Both the position numbers and the translations under genes were made by a program. From the IMG/VR virus record IMGVR_UViG_3300008450_000367, positions 1-27,410 of that record: 27,410 nucleotides of DNA; one strand, given 5' to 3'. The first letter of the stretch is position 1. Every line of letters starts with the position of its first letter. Below the pieces are notes generated by a model that was given only the letters and a program-made list of their open reading frames with translations, searched no databases and was not told the origin of the DNA. Below, one piece after another: positions 1 to 6,774 of the stretch. Origin of the DNA: a virus.

Positions 1-736
1 CCCGCCGCACCCATTTCCAAGTGCCTGGCCGGATGCCGGCCTTGGCCACGATCCGCCGCACTTGGTCGTTGAATGTCTCGTGCGAACTGGGCCACGGGAC
101 AACAAGGTCGCGGGGAACGTCCACGAGCGTCTGGCGGAGCAGTTCTAACGTCGGCTGCGAGATTCTGCACACGACGATCCTTTTGGTCTTGTGCTGCGGC
201 AGCGCCACGAGACCGTCGGCCGTCACTTGGTCAACGCGGAGCCGAATCAAGTCTCCCCATCGAAGCCCCGTGTCCCACGCAAGCCTCACTGCCAGCGACC
301 ACCACGCCGATCGGCGCAGACCGCACTTGTGCGTCCGCGGAAGCCGCTGGCAAACCTGGAGTAGCTTCTTGATCTCGTCGCGCGTCCATGATTCTGGGTC
401 GTCCAGCACGACCCGCACCGACCGGATTCGTTTCCGCGGCGGTTCGACGTATCCGTCGTCGGCTGCCTGCTTCCACAATGACACAATCTGCGTCCTCTTG
501 GATCGGACTGTGGACGCGGCCTTGCCGCTGGCCGCGTAGTCGCGGAGCCAGGACGAAACCTCCAGCTCGTCCAAGTCCTCGAGCCTGACCGATCGGCCGT
601 GGCGGTCGATGTACCAGCGGTCGAACAGACTGACCGAGATTCCGTATTGCCGGATCGTCTCGGCGTCAATTTCTCGCGTCAGGCAGTATTCCGCGAGGTA
701 ATCGCGGAGCGTCTGCGGTGTCTTCTGTCGGATCAT
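1..736 (-). CDS. int: Tyrosine recombinase / phage integrase, C-terminus cut by window edge
   Basis: Site-specific recombinase that would insert and excise the phage genome by cutting at the att sites. The minus-strand reading frame starts MIRQKTPQTLRDY at 736 and stays open for 245 codons to the edge. The first ~100 residues look like the SAM-like core-binding domain. The catalytic domain follows, with box I seen as DTGLRWGDLIRL (first catalytic Arg) and then LPQHKTKR (the beta-hairpin Lys). The frame leaves the window at GTWKWVRR, which resembles the box II (H/K)xxR region, so the final H/R/Y motifs are not visible. Its 5' end faces a tRNA-derived sequence at 863-909, the usual neighbourhood of attP. 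The family assignment is firm; integration into a tRNA gene is inferred. Confidence 0.9.
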   Translation of the reverse strand, partial: MIRQKTPQTLRDYLAEYCLTREIDAETIRQYGISVSLFDRWYIDRHGRSVRLEDLDELEVSSWLRDYAASGKAASTVRSKRTQIVSLWKQAADDGYVEPPRKRIRSVRVVLDDPESWTRDEIKKLLQVCQRLPRTHKCGLRRSAWWSLAVRLAWDTGLRWGDLIRLRVDQVTADGLVALPQHKTKRIVVCRISQPTLELLRQTLVDVPRDLVVPWPSSHETFNDQVRRIVAKAGIRPGTWKWVRR

Positions 737-862
737 GGCAGCCGGTCATAGGTAGTGCGCTCCTGCGCTTGGTGCGGTGCCAATCCCGACACCGTTGGTC
801 ACTCAAAAAAAAAAACGCCAGCACCACCCCTACAGACGGTATTACCGCCCATCGGTACGGCA

Positions 863-909
863 TCGGTCTACGGAACCGAAGGTTGAAGGTTCGAGCCCTT
901 CCGGGTGTA
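863..909 (+). other. 3' portion of a tRNA-Arg(ACG)-like sequence, probable att core
   Basis: These 47 bases fold as the 3' part of a tRNA. A 5-bp anticodon stem (TCGGT/ACCGA) encloses the loop CTACGGA, giving anticodon ACG. A 5-nt variable loop follows, then a 5-bp T stem (GAAGG/CCTTC) with loop TTCGAGC, then CGGGTGT plus discriminator A. No matching 5' acceptor strand (ACACCCG) exists upstream, and no good D arm precedes it, so it is not a complete tRNA gene. A tRNA 3' end next to an integrase is the classic attachment core of tRNA-integrating phages. The fragment has phage genes on both sides, which fits an unintegrated attP rather than attL or attR. Confidence 0.6.
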
Positions 910-977
910 TTCGGCTCCACTGGCACCCTACGCCAGCGGCGCCGCGAAAGCAAATAGTTCCACGGAGGGCTGCGAGA

Positions 978-1247
978 ATGGCGAGTGTGAGCGATAAGCG
1001 CCACGCGGGCGGGCGTCCCAGAGTCCATCAGCCGTCCGATCTGTTTGTCCGCGTAAGGGACATGGCGAAGCGTCGCGGGATGCACCTGGACGAACTGGCT
1101 GACAAAGCCGGAATCCCAATCGGGACGCTCTACCAGCTCCGCGACCCAAGAGTGTCCACCGCAAAAGCCATAGCGAACGCCCTTGGTGTCACGGTCGATC
1201 GGTTGATTTGTCCGCCGCGGCGATCCGCTGGCCGATCCACGCCATGA
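978..1247 (+). CDS. Small Cro/CI-type helix-turn-helix protein
   Basis: This 89-residue protein has one recognisable domain, a lambda-repressor-like HTH at about residues 22-76. The helix-turn-helix itself reads DELADKAGIPIGTLYQL. It is preceded by a basic N-terminus (KRHAGGRPR), and no protease or oligomerisation domain follows. The start is the ATG after GGAGGG at 8-nt spacing; a longer in-frame start at 777 would run through the tRNA-like element and is unlikely. Its 3' end overlaps the convergent methyltransferase gene by 59 bp. Placed between the integrase and the early operator, it is a candidate phage repressor or Cro. Which of these roles it plays cannot be read from the sequence. Confidence 0.8.
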   Translation: MASVSDKRHAGGRPRVHQPSDLFVRVRDMAKRRGMHLDELADKAGIPIGTLYQLRDPRVSTAKAIANALGVTVDRLICPPRRSAGRSTP

Positions 1248-2424
1248 CCGGCACGGCCATCGAGTTTCCCAGCGCCTTGTATCGCGGCCCGTCTGCGGCG
1301 GGCTTCTTCCGGTACTCAATCGCCGTGTAATCGTCTGGGAAACCTTGCAGCCGCTCGCACTCGCGGGGCGTGAGGCGGCGCACAGCCACCGGCAAGGCTA
1401 CGCAAACGGTCGTCCTGGTGTCGCCTTGGTCAAAGCAGTTGACGGTTGGTGCGACCTGTCCTTGAACCCAGGTTTCGTTGTCGGTCGCACTTTGAGCTCT
1501 GCGGCTTTTCGTAAACGGCACCCCGACACAGTTGTGAAGCCGAAAGTTGTTTCCCTCGTGCGTGTAGGTGTGCGCCTCGTGCGCACTGACCGGGTCTGCG
1601 GTAAAGCCGTCACCCGTGAATATCTCGGCGGCTCGCCTCCATTGGCCGAGCGGCATTTCAGCGGGATCAGTAGGCCACGACTCGAGCGGACTGCAATCAC
1701 ACTCTGCGGCGTGTGTGCCGTGTATGTTGCACCAATCGTTTCCGCAGTCTAAGCACGGTTGCCATGCTGTCAGTGCGGCTTGGCCGCTACCGCCGCAAGC
1801 GCCACCCGCAGCCTCTCCGGCAACCGATTTCCCCTCCGCTCTGCTCGGCGGATTATCCCGGCACACGCTTTCGGACTCAAAAAGTACCTTTGCGGCACGT
1901 CGTGTATCTCCAAGACTTGCCACAAGAAACACACGGCGGCGTCTTTGGGCCACTCCGAACCATTGAGCGTCCAACACTCTGTAGGCCCACCCATACCCCA
2001 GGTGCCCCAGCGCCCCGACAAGGGAGCCAAAATCCCGTCCTCTACTGCTAGACAAGACGCCGGGCACGTTTTCCCAGACGAGCCATCTAGCCCGGTAGCG
2101 TTGAGCGATCTCAATAAACGTGAGCATGAGTCCTCCGCGCGGGTCGCGGAGTCCCTGCCGGAGTCCGGCGACGCTGAACGACTGACACGGCGTTCCGCTG
2201 ACGATGACCTCTGGGCCATTGGCGTCCTCCCACCTCATGAAATCGAAAGTGCCAGATACGCCGCCATGCAGCAAGGCGTCGCCGTAGTTCTCAAAGCCCC
2301 ATCGCTCTTTGACTACGGCGGCCGGAAATGGGTCGATTTCGCTCGTCCAAAGGCACGTCCAGCCCAGCGGTTGCCATGCAACGTGGACTGCGCCGATACC
2401 GTCACAGACGCTTGCGTAACGCAT
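1189..2424 (-). CDS. C5-cytosine DNA methyltransferase (Dcm family), orphan
   Basis: Transfers a methyl group from S-adenosylmethionine to cytosine C5 in a specific DNA site. Using the start at 2424 (411 aa), motif I is CDGIGA (7-12), the catalytic loop is GTPCQSF with Cys80, motif VI is ENV (118-120), motif VIII is QRRRR (160-164), and motif X is GNSMAVP near 386. The target-recognition part carries a cysteine/histidine cluster (C224, C227, C232, H235, H238, C242, C244) that could bind zinc. An AGCGAGG five bases before 2424 supports that start; ATG 2451 is an alternative but lies about at the predicted transcription start. No restriction enzyme gene accompanies it, so protection against host restriction or regulation are the likely roles. 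Confidence 0.93.
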   Translation of the reverse strand: MRYASVCDGIGAVHVAWQPLGWTCLWTSEIDPFPAAVVKERWGFENYGDALLHGGVSGTFDFMRWEDANGPEVIVSGTPCQSFSVAGLRQGLRDPRGGLMLTFIEIAQRYRARWLVWENVPGVLSSSRGRDFGSLVGALGHLGYGWAYRVLDAQWFGVAQRRRRVFLVASLGDTRRAAKVLFESESVCRDNPPSRAEGKSVAGEAAGGACGGSGQAALTAWQPCLDCGNDWCNIHGTHAAECDCSPLESWPTDPAEMPLGQWRRAAEIFTGDGFTADPVSAHEAHTYTHEGNNFRLHNCVGVPFTKSRRAQSATDNETWVQGQVAPTVNCFDQGDTRTTVCVALPVAVRRLTPRECERLQGFPDDYTAIEYRKKPAADGPRYKALGNSMAVPVMAWIGQRIAAADKSTDRP

Positions 2425-2455
2425 CCATGCCTCGCTGCGGATTGCAAACATCGGT

Positions 2456-2484
2456 GTTTTAGCCGGTTTCTGTTTTTCTGAAAA
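2456..2484 (-). promoter_or_regulatory. Predicted leftward promoter of the methyltransferase gene
   Basis: On the minus strand a -35-like TTTTCA (2484-2479) is followed after 17 bp by a -10-like TAAAAC (2461-2456). Each matches 4 of 6 consensus bases. Transcription would begin near 2449, just ahead of the preferred methyltransferase start at 2424. The -35 overlaps the left arm of the palindrome at 2478-2506. This is a pattern match only. Confidence 0.4.
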
Positions 2485-2506
2485 CTCGTGTTGACACGGT
2501 TTTCAG
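2478..2506. promoter_or_regulatory. 29-bp palindrome, candidate repressor operator
   Basis: An outer arm CTGAAAAC (2478-2485) is mirrored exactly by GTTTTCAG (2499-2506). Inside it CGTGT (2487-2491) is mirrored by ACACG (2494-2498), leaving one unpaired T at 2486 and a 2-base centre. The element lies between a leftward and a rightward gene block and covers the -35 hexamers of promoter-like sequences in both directions. That is the standard position of an early phage operator. The bound protein is probably the HTH protein at 978-1247 or the LexA-like protein at 7729, but this is inference. Confidence 0.65.
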
Positions 2507-2519
2507 TTGTCCGTAATCT
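2491..2519 (+). promoter_or_regulatory. Predicted rightward early promoter
   Basis: A perfect -35 TTGACA (2491-2496) and a -10-like TAATCT (2514-2519) are separated by 17 bp. The -35 lies inside the palindrome at 2478-2506, so a protein bound there should block it. It would drive the long overlapping early gene block starting at 2633. Confidence 0.55.
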
Positions 2520-2632
2520 TCCCCCCCAAGAACGTCGATCACGGCTGATCGACAGGCACGAGGGCGAGGGACGCGCCATGGCAGGACGGGCAAGGAAGCC
2601 AGCGGCCACCCTCATATCCAACGGAGGGAGTG

Positions 2633-2854
2633 ATGGACTGCAACGGAGTGCAAGGGGTGGTCGTGGCCAACTCCGACGAGGAGGGCCGCCTGCCGTGGGA
2701 GCCGTCAAAGGAACAAATCCTGGCGGCCTGCGAGGAGATTCGCAAAAGCTGGACGCCGCATCGTCTGGCGACTCGAGCCGGCTTCGTGGCGTGGCGGCTG
2801 CAATCAGCCCACTGCCCGTTCACGAGCGACACGCAACCGCTGCGGATCGAGTGA
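2633..2854 (+). CDS. Small early protein of unknown function
   Basis: A 73-residue acidic-to-mixed protein. The central segment ACEEIRKSWTPHRLATRAGF has the look of a helical, basic DNA- or protein-contacting stretch, and variants of it seem common in GC-rich phage early regions. ATG 2633 follows GGAGG at 5 nt, better than the GTG three bases upstream. GC-rich third positions support this frame over the longer overlapping frame that runs from 2488 to 3105. It is the first gene after the predicted early promoter. No function is assigned. Confidence 0.6.
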   Translation: MDCNGVQGVVVANSDEEGRLPWEPSKEQILAACEEIRKSWTPHRLATRAGFVAWRLQSAHCPFTSDTQPLRIE

Positions 2855-2856
2855 TC

Positions 2857-3105
2857 ATGGTCGCCACGGTGTTGTCCAACCGGGCGCAACTCGCCCGGCG
2901 GACGACTTCCGTGGCGGCCGTGGAGTGGGCGGCAATCGACCTCACGATCGACCAGCGGATCGCGGCCCGAGACCCGGCCGGATTTCACGACGCGATCGTG
3001 GAGGCGATCGGCCACCTGACGGCCGTGTGCGACGAGCTGGAGGCGGCAGTCATCGGCCCTGCGATGCGTGGAAGCCTGGCGGCCCTGGCCGCCATGAAGG
3101 AGTGA
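2857..3105 (+). CDS. Small early protein of unknown function
   Basis: An 82-residue, alanine-rich and mostly helical protein. The C-terminal half contains DAIVEAIGHLTAVCDEL, which looks like an amphipathic helix. ATG 2857 lies just after the stop of the preceding gene (TGA 2852-2854); an in-frame GTG at 2851 would create a GTGA overlap and is an equally reasonable start. The gene ends 3 bp before the CsrA start and carries that gene's AAGGAG ribosome-binding site in its last codons, implying co-translation. No domain is recognised. Confidence 0.6.
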   Translation: MVATVLSNRAQLARRTTSVAAVEWAAIDLTIDQRIAARDPAGFHDAIVEAIGHLTAVCDELEAAVIGPAMRGSLAALAAMKE

Positions 3106-3108
3106 ACC

Positions 3109-3306
3109 GTGCTCGTGTTGTCACGAAAAGTCGGCGAATCGTTGGTGTTCCCGGCTCTCGGAATTGAGATCGCAGTCGTGCAAATCCGCGGCGACAAGGT
3201 GCGGCTCGGTGTCACCGCGGAAAGCGACGTGCGGGTATTTCGCGACGAGCTGCTGGCAAGGATGGACGAGGAGGAGAAGCAGGATGCTGACACTCGACCT
3301 GAATGA
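3109..3306 (+). CDS. csrA: CsrA-family RNA-binding translational regulator, phage-encoded
   Basis: CsrA is a small dimer that binds GGA motifs in mRNA leaders and blocks or alters translation. This 65-residue protein matches over its whole length. It starts MLVLSRKVGE with the RNA-binding Arg6, continues with the beta strands IEIAVVQIRGDKVRLGV, and has VRVFRDEL carrying the second key arginine (Arg45 here, Arg44 in E. coli). A helical acidic tail follows. GTG is the start, preceded by AAGGAG at 6 nt. Its last 23 bases overlap the next gene. It sits in the early region, so it could redirect host or phage translation soon after infection. That role is inference; the family call is strong. Confidence 0.92.
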   Translation: MLVLSRKVGESLVFPALGIEIAVVQIRGDKVRLGVTAESDVRVFRDELLARMDEEEKQDADTRPE

Positions 3307-3496
3307 GCGAATTGCGGAGCAGCGGGTCGCGCTGAAGTTGGCCCGTCTGCTCGACGTGTACCGGGTGGCCAAGCAGATGGCCCGCGGGATGCAACGGATT
3401 GGACCGAGGGAGTACGAGATCGAACCGGCGGCAGTCCTGGCGTTGCGTTCAACGCTGGCGGAAGCCGCCATTTACTTGAACAAAAAGGACGCATGA
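3284..3496 (+). CDS. Small helical protein of unknown function
   Basis: A 70-residue protein starting MLTLDLNERIAEQRVALK. It appears almost entirely helical, with evenly spaced charged residues (VYRVAKQMARGMQRI) and a C-terminal half rich in Ala and Leu. ATG 3284 is preceded by GGAGGAGAAGCAGG and lies inside the 3' end of csrA, so the two are likely translated together. It ends one base before ATG 3498 of the ATPase gene. No known domain is recognised. Confidence 0.7.
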   Translation: MLTLDLNERIAEQRVALKLARLLDVYRVAKQMARGMQRIGPREYEIEPAAVLALRSTLAEAAIYLNKKDA

Positions 3497-3497
3497 C

Positions 3498-4427
3498 ATG
3501 GCACTGAAAATCACTCGCGGCATCAAGTCCTCTCCGGCCAGGGTCGTCGTCTACGGCACCGAGGGCATCGGCAAGAGCACACTGGCCACGCAGTTCCCGT
3601 CCGCCCTGGTGCTCGACACCGAGGACGGAACCTCACGGCTGGACGTGGCCCGCGTGGAGTGTCCCGACTACGCGACAACCGAAGCCGCGATGCACGAAAT
3701 GATCCGCGACCCGCAAGGGTTCAAGACGGTCGTGATCGACTCGGCCGATTGGCTCGAGCGGTCGATCATCGAATCCATCACGAGGAAGTCCGGTAAACGC
3801 AGCATCGAAGACTTCGGATTCGGGAAGGGCTACACGGTCCTGGCCGAGCACGTCGCCCGCGTCCTGGCCGTGGCCGATCAACTGATCGCGGCGGGCCTGC
3901 ACGTCGTTTTCGTCGCCCACTCCAAGGTGCAGCGCACAAGCCCGCCGGACGAAACGGATGGCTACGACCGCTACGAACTGAAGCTGACGAAGCAAGTGGC
4001 ACCGCTGCTGCGGGAGTGGGCCGACGCCCTGCTGTTCTGCAACTACCGCACGACACTCGTGGAGGGCTCCGACGGCCGCAAGAAGGCGACGGGCGGCAAG
4101 GAGCGAGTGATGTACGCGGAGCGGTCCGCGGCGTGGGACGCGAAAAACCGTTTCGGCCTGCCGGCCGAAATGCCCATGACGATCGAAAGCCTGGCCCCGC
4201 TGTTTGCCAACGCCGGGCTGGAGCCCGCACGTCCCGCGGCATCGAAACGCTCCTGGCGGGATCGCGTCCGCGACGCGAAGACCGTCGAGGAACTTGGCGG
4301 CATCGGCGACGAAGCCGACCAGGCGGCGAGCGAGGGGAAGTTGACCCTAGAGCAACGCGACCAGCTCGACGCCGTCATCGCCGTGCGGCACTCCGAGATC
4401 GAAGCAGAAAGCCAGGTGACGGCATGA
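3498..4427 (+). CDS. Sak4-like RecA-superfamily ATPase (AAA_24), phage recombination
   Basis: Sak4-type proteins are single-domain RecA relatives that assist single-strand annealing in phages and act with a phage SSB. This 309-residue protein has a Walker A at residues 20-28 (GTEGIGKST) and a Walker B at 77-84 (TVVIDSAD). A following HVVFVAHSKVQ strand is typical of AAA_24 ATPases. The C-terminal ~70 residues are a charged tail that may contact DNA or partners. AAGGA 8 nt upstream supports the start. The SSB-like protein three genes downstream in the same overlapping run supports a recombination/replication role. The ATPase fold is clear; the annealing role is inferred from the family. Confidence 0.88.
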   Translation: MALKITRGIKSSPARVVVYGTEGIGKSTLATQFPSALVLDTEDGTSRLDVARVECPDYATTEAAMHEMIRDPQGFKTVVIDSADWLERSIIESITRKSGKRSIEDFGFGKGYTVLAEHVARVLAVADQLIAAGLHVVFVAHSKVQRTSPPDETDGYDRYELKLTKQVAPLLREWADALLFCNYRTTLVEGSDGRKKATGGKERVMYAERSAAWDAKNRFGLPAEMPMTIESLAPLFANAGLEPARPAASKRSWRDRVRDAKTVEELGGIGDEADQAASEGKLTLEQRDQLDAVIAVRHSEIEAESQVTA

Positions 4428-4663
4428 CGCTGCATATCGTCCGCGTCTACGGCACAAGCGAAGACGTTGGCGCATTTCACGAGCATGGCCAGCCGGTCGT
4501 GGTGGACGGCGAACCGATGGTCCGCATGGGGCATGGCGTCATTGTCCCGCGAACCGGGTGGCACGAGTCGGAACAAGCGGCTCGCGAGGAGGCGGCTTTC
4601 AAGATCGAAGCGATGGCGGCGCGACTGCTCGCCAAGGCCAAGGAAGTAAAGGGGGCGTCATGA
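4424..4663 (+). CDS. Small protein of unknown function
   Basis: A 79-residue protein beginning MTLHIVRVYGTSEDV. The N-terminal half looks beta-rich and the C-terminal half is an alanine/glutamate-rich helix (ESEQAAREEAAFKIEAMAAR). Start and upstream stop form an ATGA overlap with the Sak4-like gene, and its own stop overlaps the next start in the same way. This places it inside the recombination module. No domain is recognised. Confidence 0.7.
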   Translation: MTLHIVRVYGTSEDVGAFHEHGQPVVVDGEPMVRMGHGVIVPRTGWHESEQAAREEAAFKIEAMAARLLAKAKEVKGAS

Positions 4664-4842
4664 ACACACCGGAGCGATTGCAGAAGGCCCGTGCCAAGGT
4701 CATCGAACTGATTTACGCATGGAACATGGGCGAAATGAACCTCGACCGGGCTGTTGATGCCATTGTCGAGGTCTGGACGGGCCAGGCCGATCCGATCGTG
4801 CGTGTCGGCGAACAGACTCACAAACCGGAGATTCAGTCGTGA
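4660..4842 (+). CDS. Small protein of unknown function
   Basis: A 60-residue protein starting MNTPERLQKARAKVIEL. It is likely two helices followed by a polar tail (GEQTHKPEIQS). ATG 4660 overlaps the preceding stop (ATGA), and its stop overlaps the GTG of the SSB-like gene, so it is translationally coupled on both sides. No family is recognised. Confidence 0.65.
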   Translation: MNTPERLQKARAKVIELIYAWNMGEMNLDRAVDAIVEVWTGQADPIVRVGEQTHKPEIQS

Positions 4843-5324
4843 GATTCGGAAAACTTTGGACGCAGGACGCCGAAGTGGCACCATCGGAGACTTTGCCGCT
4901 GGTGCCCGATGGAACGCACGTCGCGCAGGTGACGTTCGTGGATTTCCGCAAGAAGGAGCGCGTCAAGTGCGACGCCAACCCCGACGGCGAAGTCATACTC
5001 GTGCGCCTGGCGGTGCCGAAGTTTGAGCCTTTTTTTGTGGACGTTCCGTGCCACTACCGAGGCACGGTCGAGGCTCTCTGCCGGTCCGCGTCAGTCGATC
5101 CGCCGGACCCAAACGCCGATTGGGACTGCCGCGTCCTCAAGGACCGCATGGTCACGGTGGAAACCATCCACGGCATCAGCAAGACGGGCAAGGACTACGT
5201 CCGCGTGGAGCGATGGAAGACCGGGCCGGCACCGCTGCCGTCCGTCGTCCGCAACGCCCCGGCCAGGACGCCGAAGCAAAAGGCCGACAACGCCGGCCAC
5301 GATCCAGACGACATTCCGTTTTGA
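4839..5324 (+). CDS. SSB-like single-stranded DNA-binding protein (possibly DUF669-type)
   Basis: A 161-residue protein with a beta-rich body and an unstructured linker (PAPLPSVVRNAPARTPKQK) ending in the acidic tip DPDDIPF. The DDIPF tail is the hallmark of bacterial and phage SSBs, which use it to recruit replication and repair partners. The body (THVAQVTFVDFRKKE, MVTVETIHGISKTGKDYVR) is compatible with an OB-type fold but is not a textbook SSB sequence, so a DUF669-like phage SSB is the best description. GTG 4839 overlaps the previous stop (GTGA). The nearby Sak4-like ATPase supports a shared ssDNA annealing or replication role. Confidence 0.72.
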   Translation: MRFGKLWTQDAEVAPSETLPLVPDGTHVAQVTFVDFRKKERVKCDANPDGEVILVRLAVPKFEPFFVDVPCHYRGTVEALCRSASVDPPDPNADWDCRVLKDRMVTVETIHGISKTGKDYVRVERWKTGPAPLPSVVRNAPARTPKQKADNAGHDPDDIPF

Positions 5325-5523
5325 TACTCCCTGCCCCGCCGTGGGCATAGCCGCTGACAATCATCAGCGACATCGGCCGCGGATAGCAGTGAGTGGCGTG
5401 AGAACCGCTGCAGCAGTCGATGGATACGGTCATGGCCAGGCGACTGTGCCGTCCTCTAGCGGCGGCCGGGTGCGAGCCCCGGCGGGCGGGCTGGTTGATG
5501 AAGGAACACGAAGGAGCACGAAC

Positions 5524-5847
5524 ATGGATTGTTCGACGCAGGATGGAGCGGCGCACGGCGAAGCCTGTCTGGCAAAGGCGGAGCGTGTCGCGGGATTCGA
5601 TAGAGAGTCCGCCATGCACGAAATACTGGCGATCCTGACCCTCGAGGCCCGGCCCATGACGGGCGAGGAGCTGGTGGACGGGTGCCAGCGTCGCGGCCTG
5701 GTGCCGCACGACGGGCGGGCCTTCGGGCCCGTGTTCAAGGAACTTTCCCGTCGAGGGCTGATTGAGACTGTGGGATTCGCGATGCGGCGGAAGGGGCGAG
5801 GGACGGCCGGGGCAAGGGTGTGGCAATCAACGGCGGCGTCGCGGTGA
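5524..5847 (+). CDS. Winged-helix-like protein
   Basis: A 107-residue protein whose residues ~35-100 look like a winged helix: helix HEILAILTLEARPMTGEELV, then VFKELSRRGLIETVG and a basic beta wing (MRRKGRGTAGARVW). The start ATG follows AAGGAG at 7 nt; upstream is a repeat of the same ribosome-binding sequence (GAAGGAACAC then GAAGGAGCAC). About 200 bp separate it from the SSB-like gene; that gap has no convincing gene. Likely a DNA-binding regulator or replication accessory factor, but the specific role is unknown. Confidence 0.7.
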   Translation: MDCSTQDGAAHGEACLAKAERVAGFDRESAMHEILAILTLEARPMTGEELVDGCQRRGLVPHDGRAFGPVFKELSRRGLIETVGFAMRRKGRGTAGARVWQSTAASR

Positions 5848-5901
5848 CGTGCGGCCGATGGAAAGTGCATTTTTGTGTTCTCAATAAAAGGGAGGCCATA
5901 A

Positions 5902-6774
5902 GTGGCTACTGAAACAGTCCAGCACGAAACATACATGACAACAATGACGCCAGCCGAGTGGGCGCAGGTGTCAGACAATCCGCGTCAGCGCGACACGGAG
6001 AGGCGCGCGATGACGGCAAAACACCTATTCAGGCTGGAGGCCGCTCACCTTCTCGTCCATATGGCCGAGTGGCCCGGCGGAAGGTGCAAGCTTGAGGGCC
6101 ACACGCGGTCTAAGGTTTGGGCCGACAGGCCAGACATCGCTCCCGACGAGGTTGACGTTCGTGTTTATGTGGTCGCCGACATCGAGGATGCGAAGCGGCT
6201 CTACGGCCACTTCAACAGCAAGGAGGAGGCCGAGACATCGACCGACAGGCTGTTTGGTGCGATGCGTGACGCTGGGATAACTCCTGCAAGCACGTTGGTT
6301 CGTACATCGCGGTTTTCCAATGCAGTTCGCACCGCATACGGATATATGTGCGGTGCGTCTTCTGCCGCACCAAGGAAGCATGACACGAAAGCGTCATTGC
6401 AGTGCTCCGTTTATGAGGCTGTTGAGGAGTTTCGGCGCGAAATCCTTGCCCTGGATGCCTTAGACCTAAGCCAGCGCAAGGCTTATGGTGCGGTCGTGTG
6501 CTGCTACCTACTGTCGTTTCGGAAGCATGGAGACTCAATCAACGAGTTCTTCGCGAGATACGCAGCTGATGCGGGCGTCAAGGACGGCAGGAGCAAGGAC
6601 TGTGTCCAGGTGTTTGCTGACGCCATGGAATCATTTCGCATCGTCCACTCTGGATTTGAGACGTTCAACGAGGCTTGCAGGGTAGGGCTGGCTTGCATCG
6701 ACCGGTGGGTCAAGTCCCCGTCCGCGATGCTGTCTCGTTCGCCTAAGTGCGACCCGTTTCGGTATCTCGAATGA
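5902..6774 (+). CDS. ParB-like protein of unknown role, possible cargo gene
   Basis: A 290-residue protein. Residues ~12-130 resemble the ParB/Srx-type N-terminal fold. KLEGHTRSKVW (63-73) sits where ParB proteins have their G-x-x-R box; it is followed by DVRVYVVADIEDAKRLYGHF and ETSTDRLFGAMRDAG. The C-terminal half is helical and unassigned. GTG 5902 has GGGAGG six bases upstream. Sampled stretches of the gene are about 53-57% GC against 65-70% in neighbours. It is also separated from both neighbours by AT-richer gaps, so it looks like a later insertion (moron). Partition, regulation or nuclease roles are all possible. Confidence 0.6.
   Translation: MATETVQHETYMTTMTPAEWAQVSDNPRQRDTERRAMTAKHLFRLEAAHLLVHMAEWPGGRCKLEGHTRSKVWADRPDIAPDEVDVRVYVVADIEDAKRLYGHFNSKEEAETSTDRLFGAMRDAGITPASTLVRTSRFSNAVRTAYGYMCGASSAAPRKHDTKASLQCSVYEAVEEFRREILALDALDLSQRKAYGAVVCCYLLSFRKHGDSINEFFARYAADAGVKDGRSKDCVQVFADAMESFRIVHSGFETFNEACRVGLACIDRWVKSPSAMLSRSPKCDPFRYLE

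Noticed and set aside
805-815. Run of 11 A as a regulatory element
   Set aside because: A homopolymer in an AT-poorer gap near the integrase could mark bent DNA at att, but nothing else supports a function and it may be length-miscalled.
820-909. A complete tRNA-Arg gene
   Set aside because: The anticodon and T arms are good, but no 5' acceptor strand pairs with CGGGTGT and the D arm is poor; only the 3' portion is supported.
1345-2481. Several plus-strand frames over the methyltransferase
   Set aside because: Low-complexity or unrecognisable; the minus-strand methyltransferase has all catalytic motifs in order.
2488-3105. One 205-residue gene spanning the first early region
   Set aside because: Its first two thirds are Arg/Gly/Ser-rich and overlap a better frame (2633-2854) with GGAGG and GC-rich third positions; only the last part, from 2857, looks real.
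5465-5483. T-arm-like hairpin GCCGGG-TGCGAGC-CCCGGC suggesting a tRNA
   Set aside because: No acceptor stem or anticodon arm could be built around it; likely chance in GC-rich DNA.
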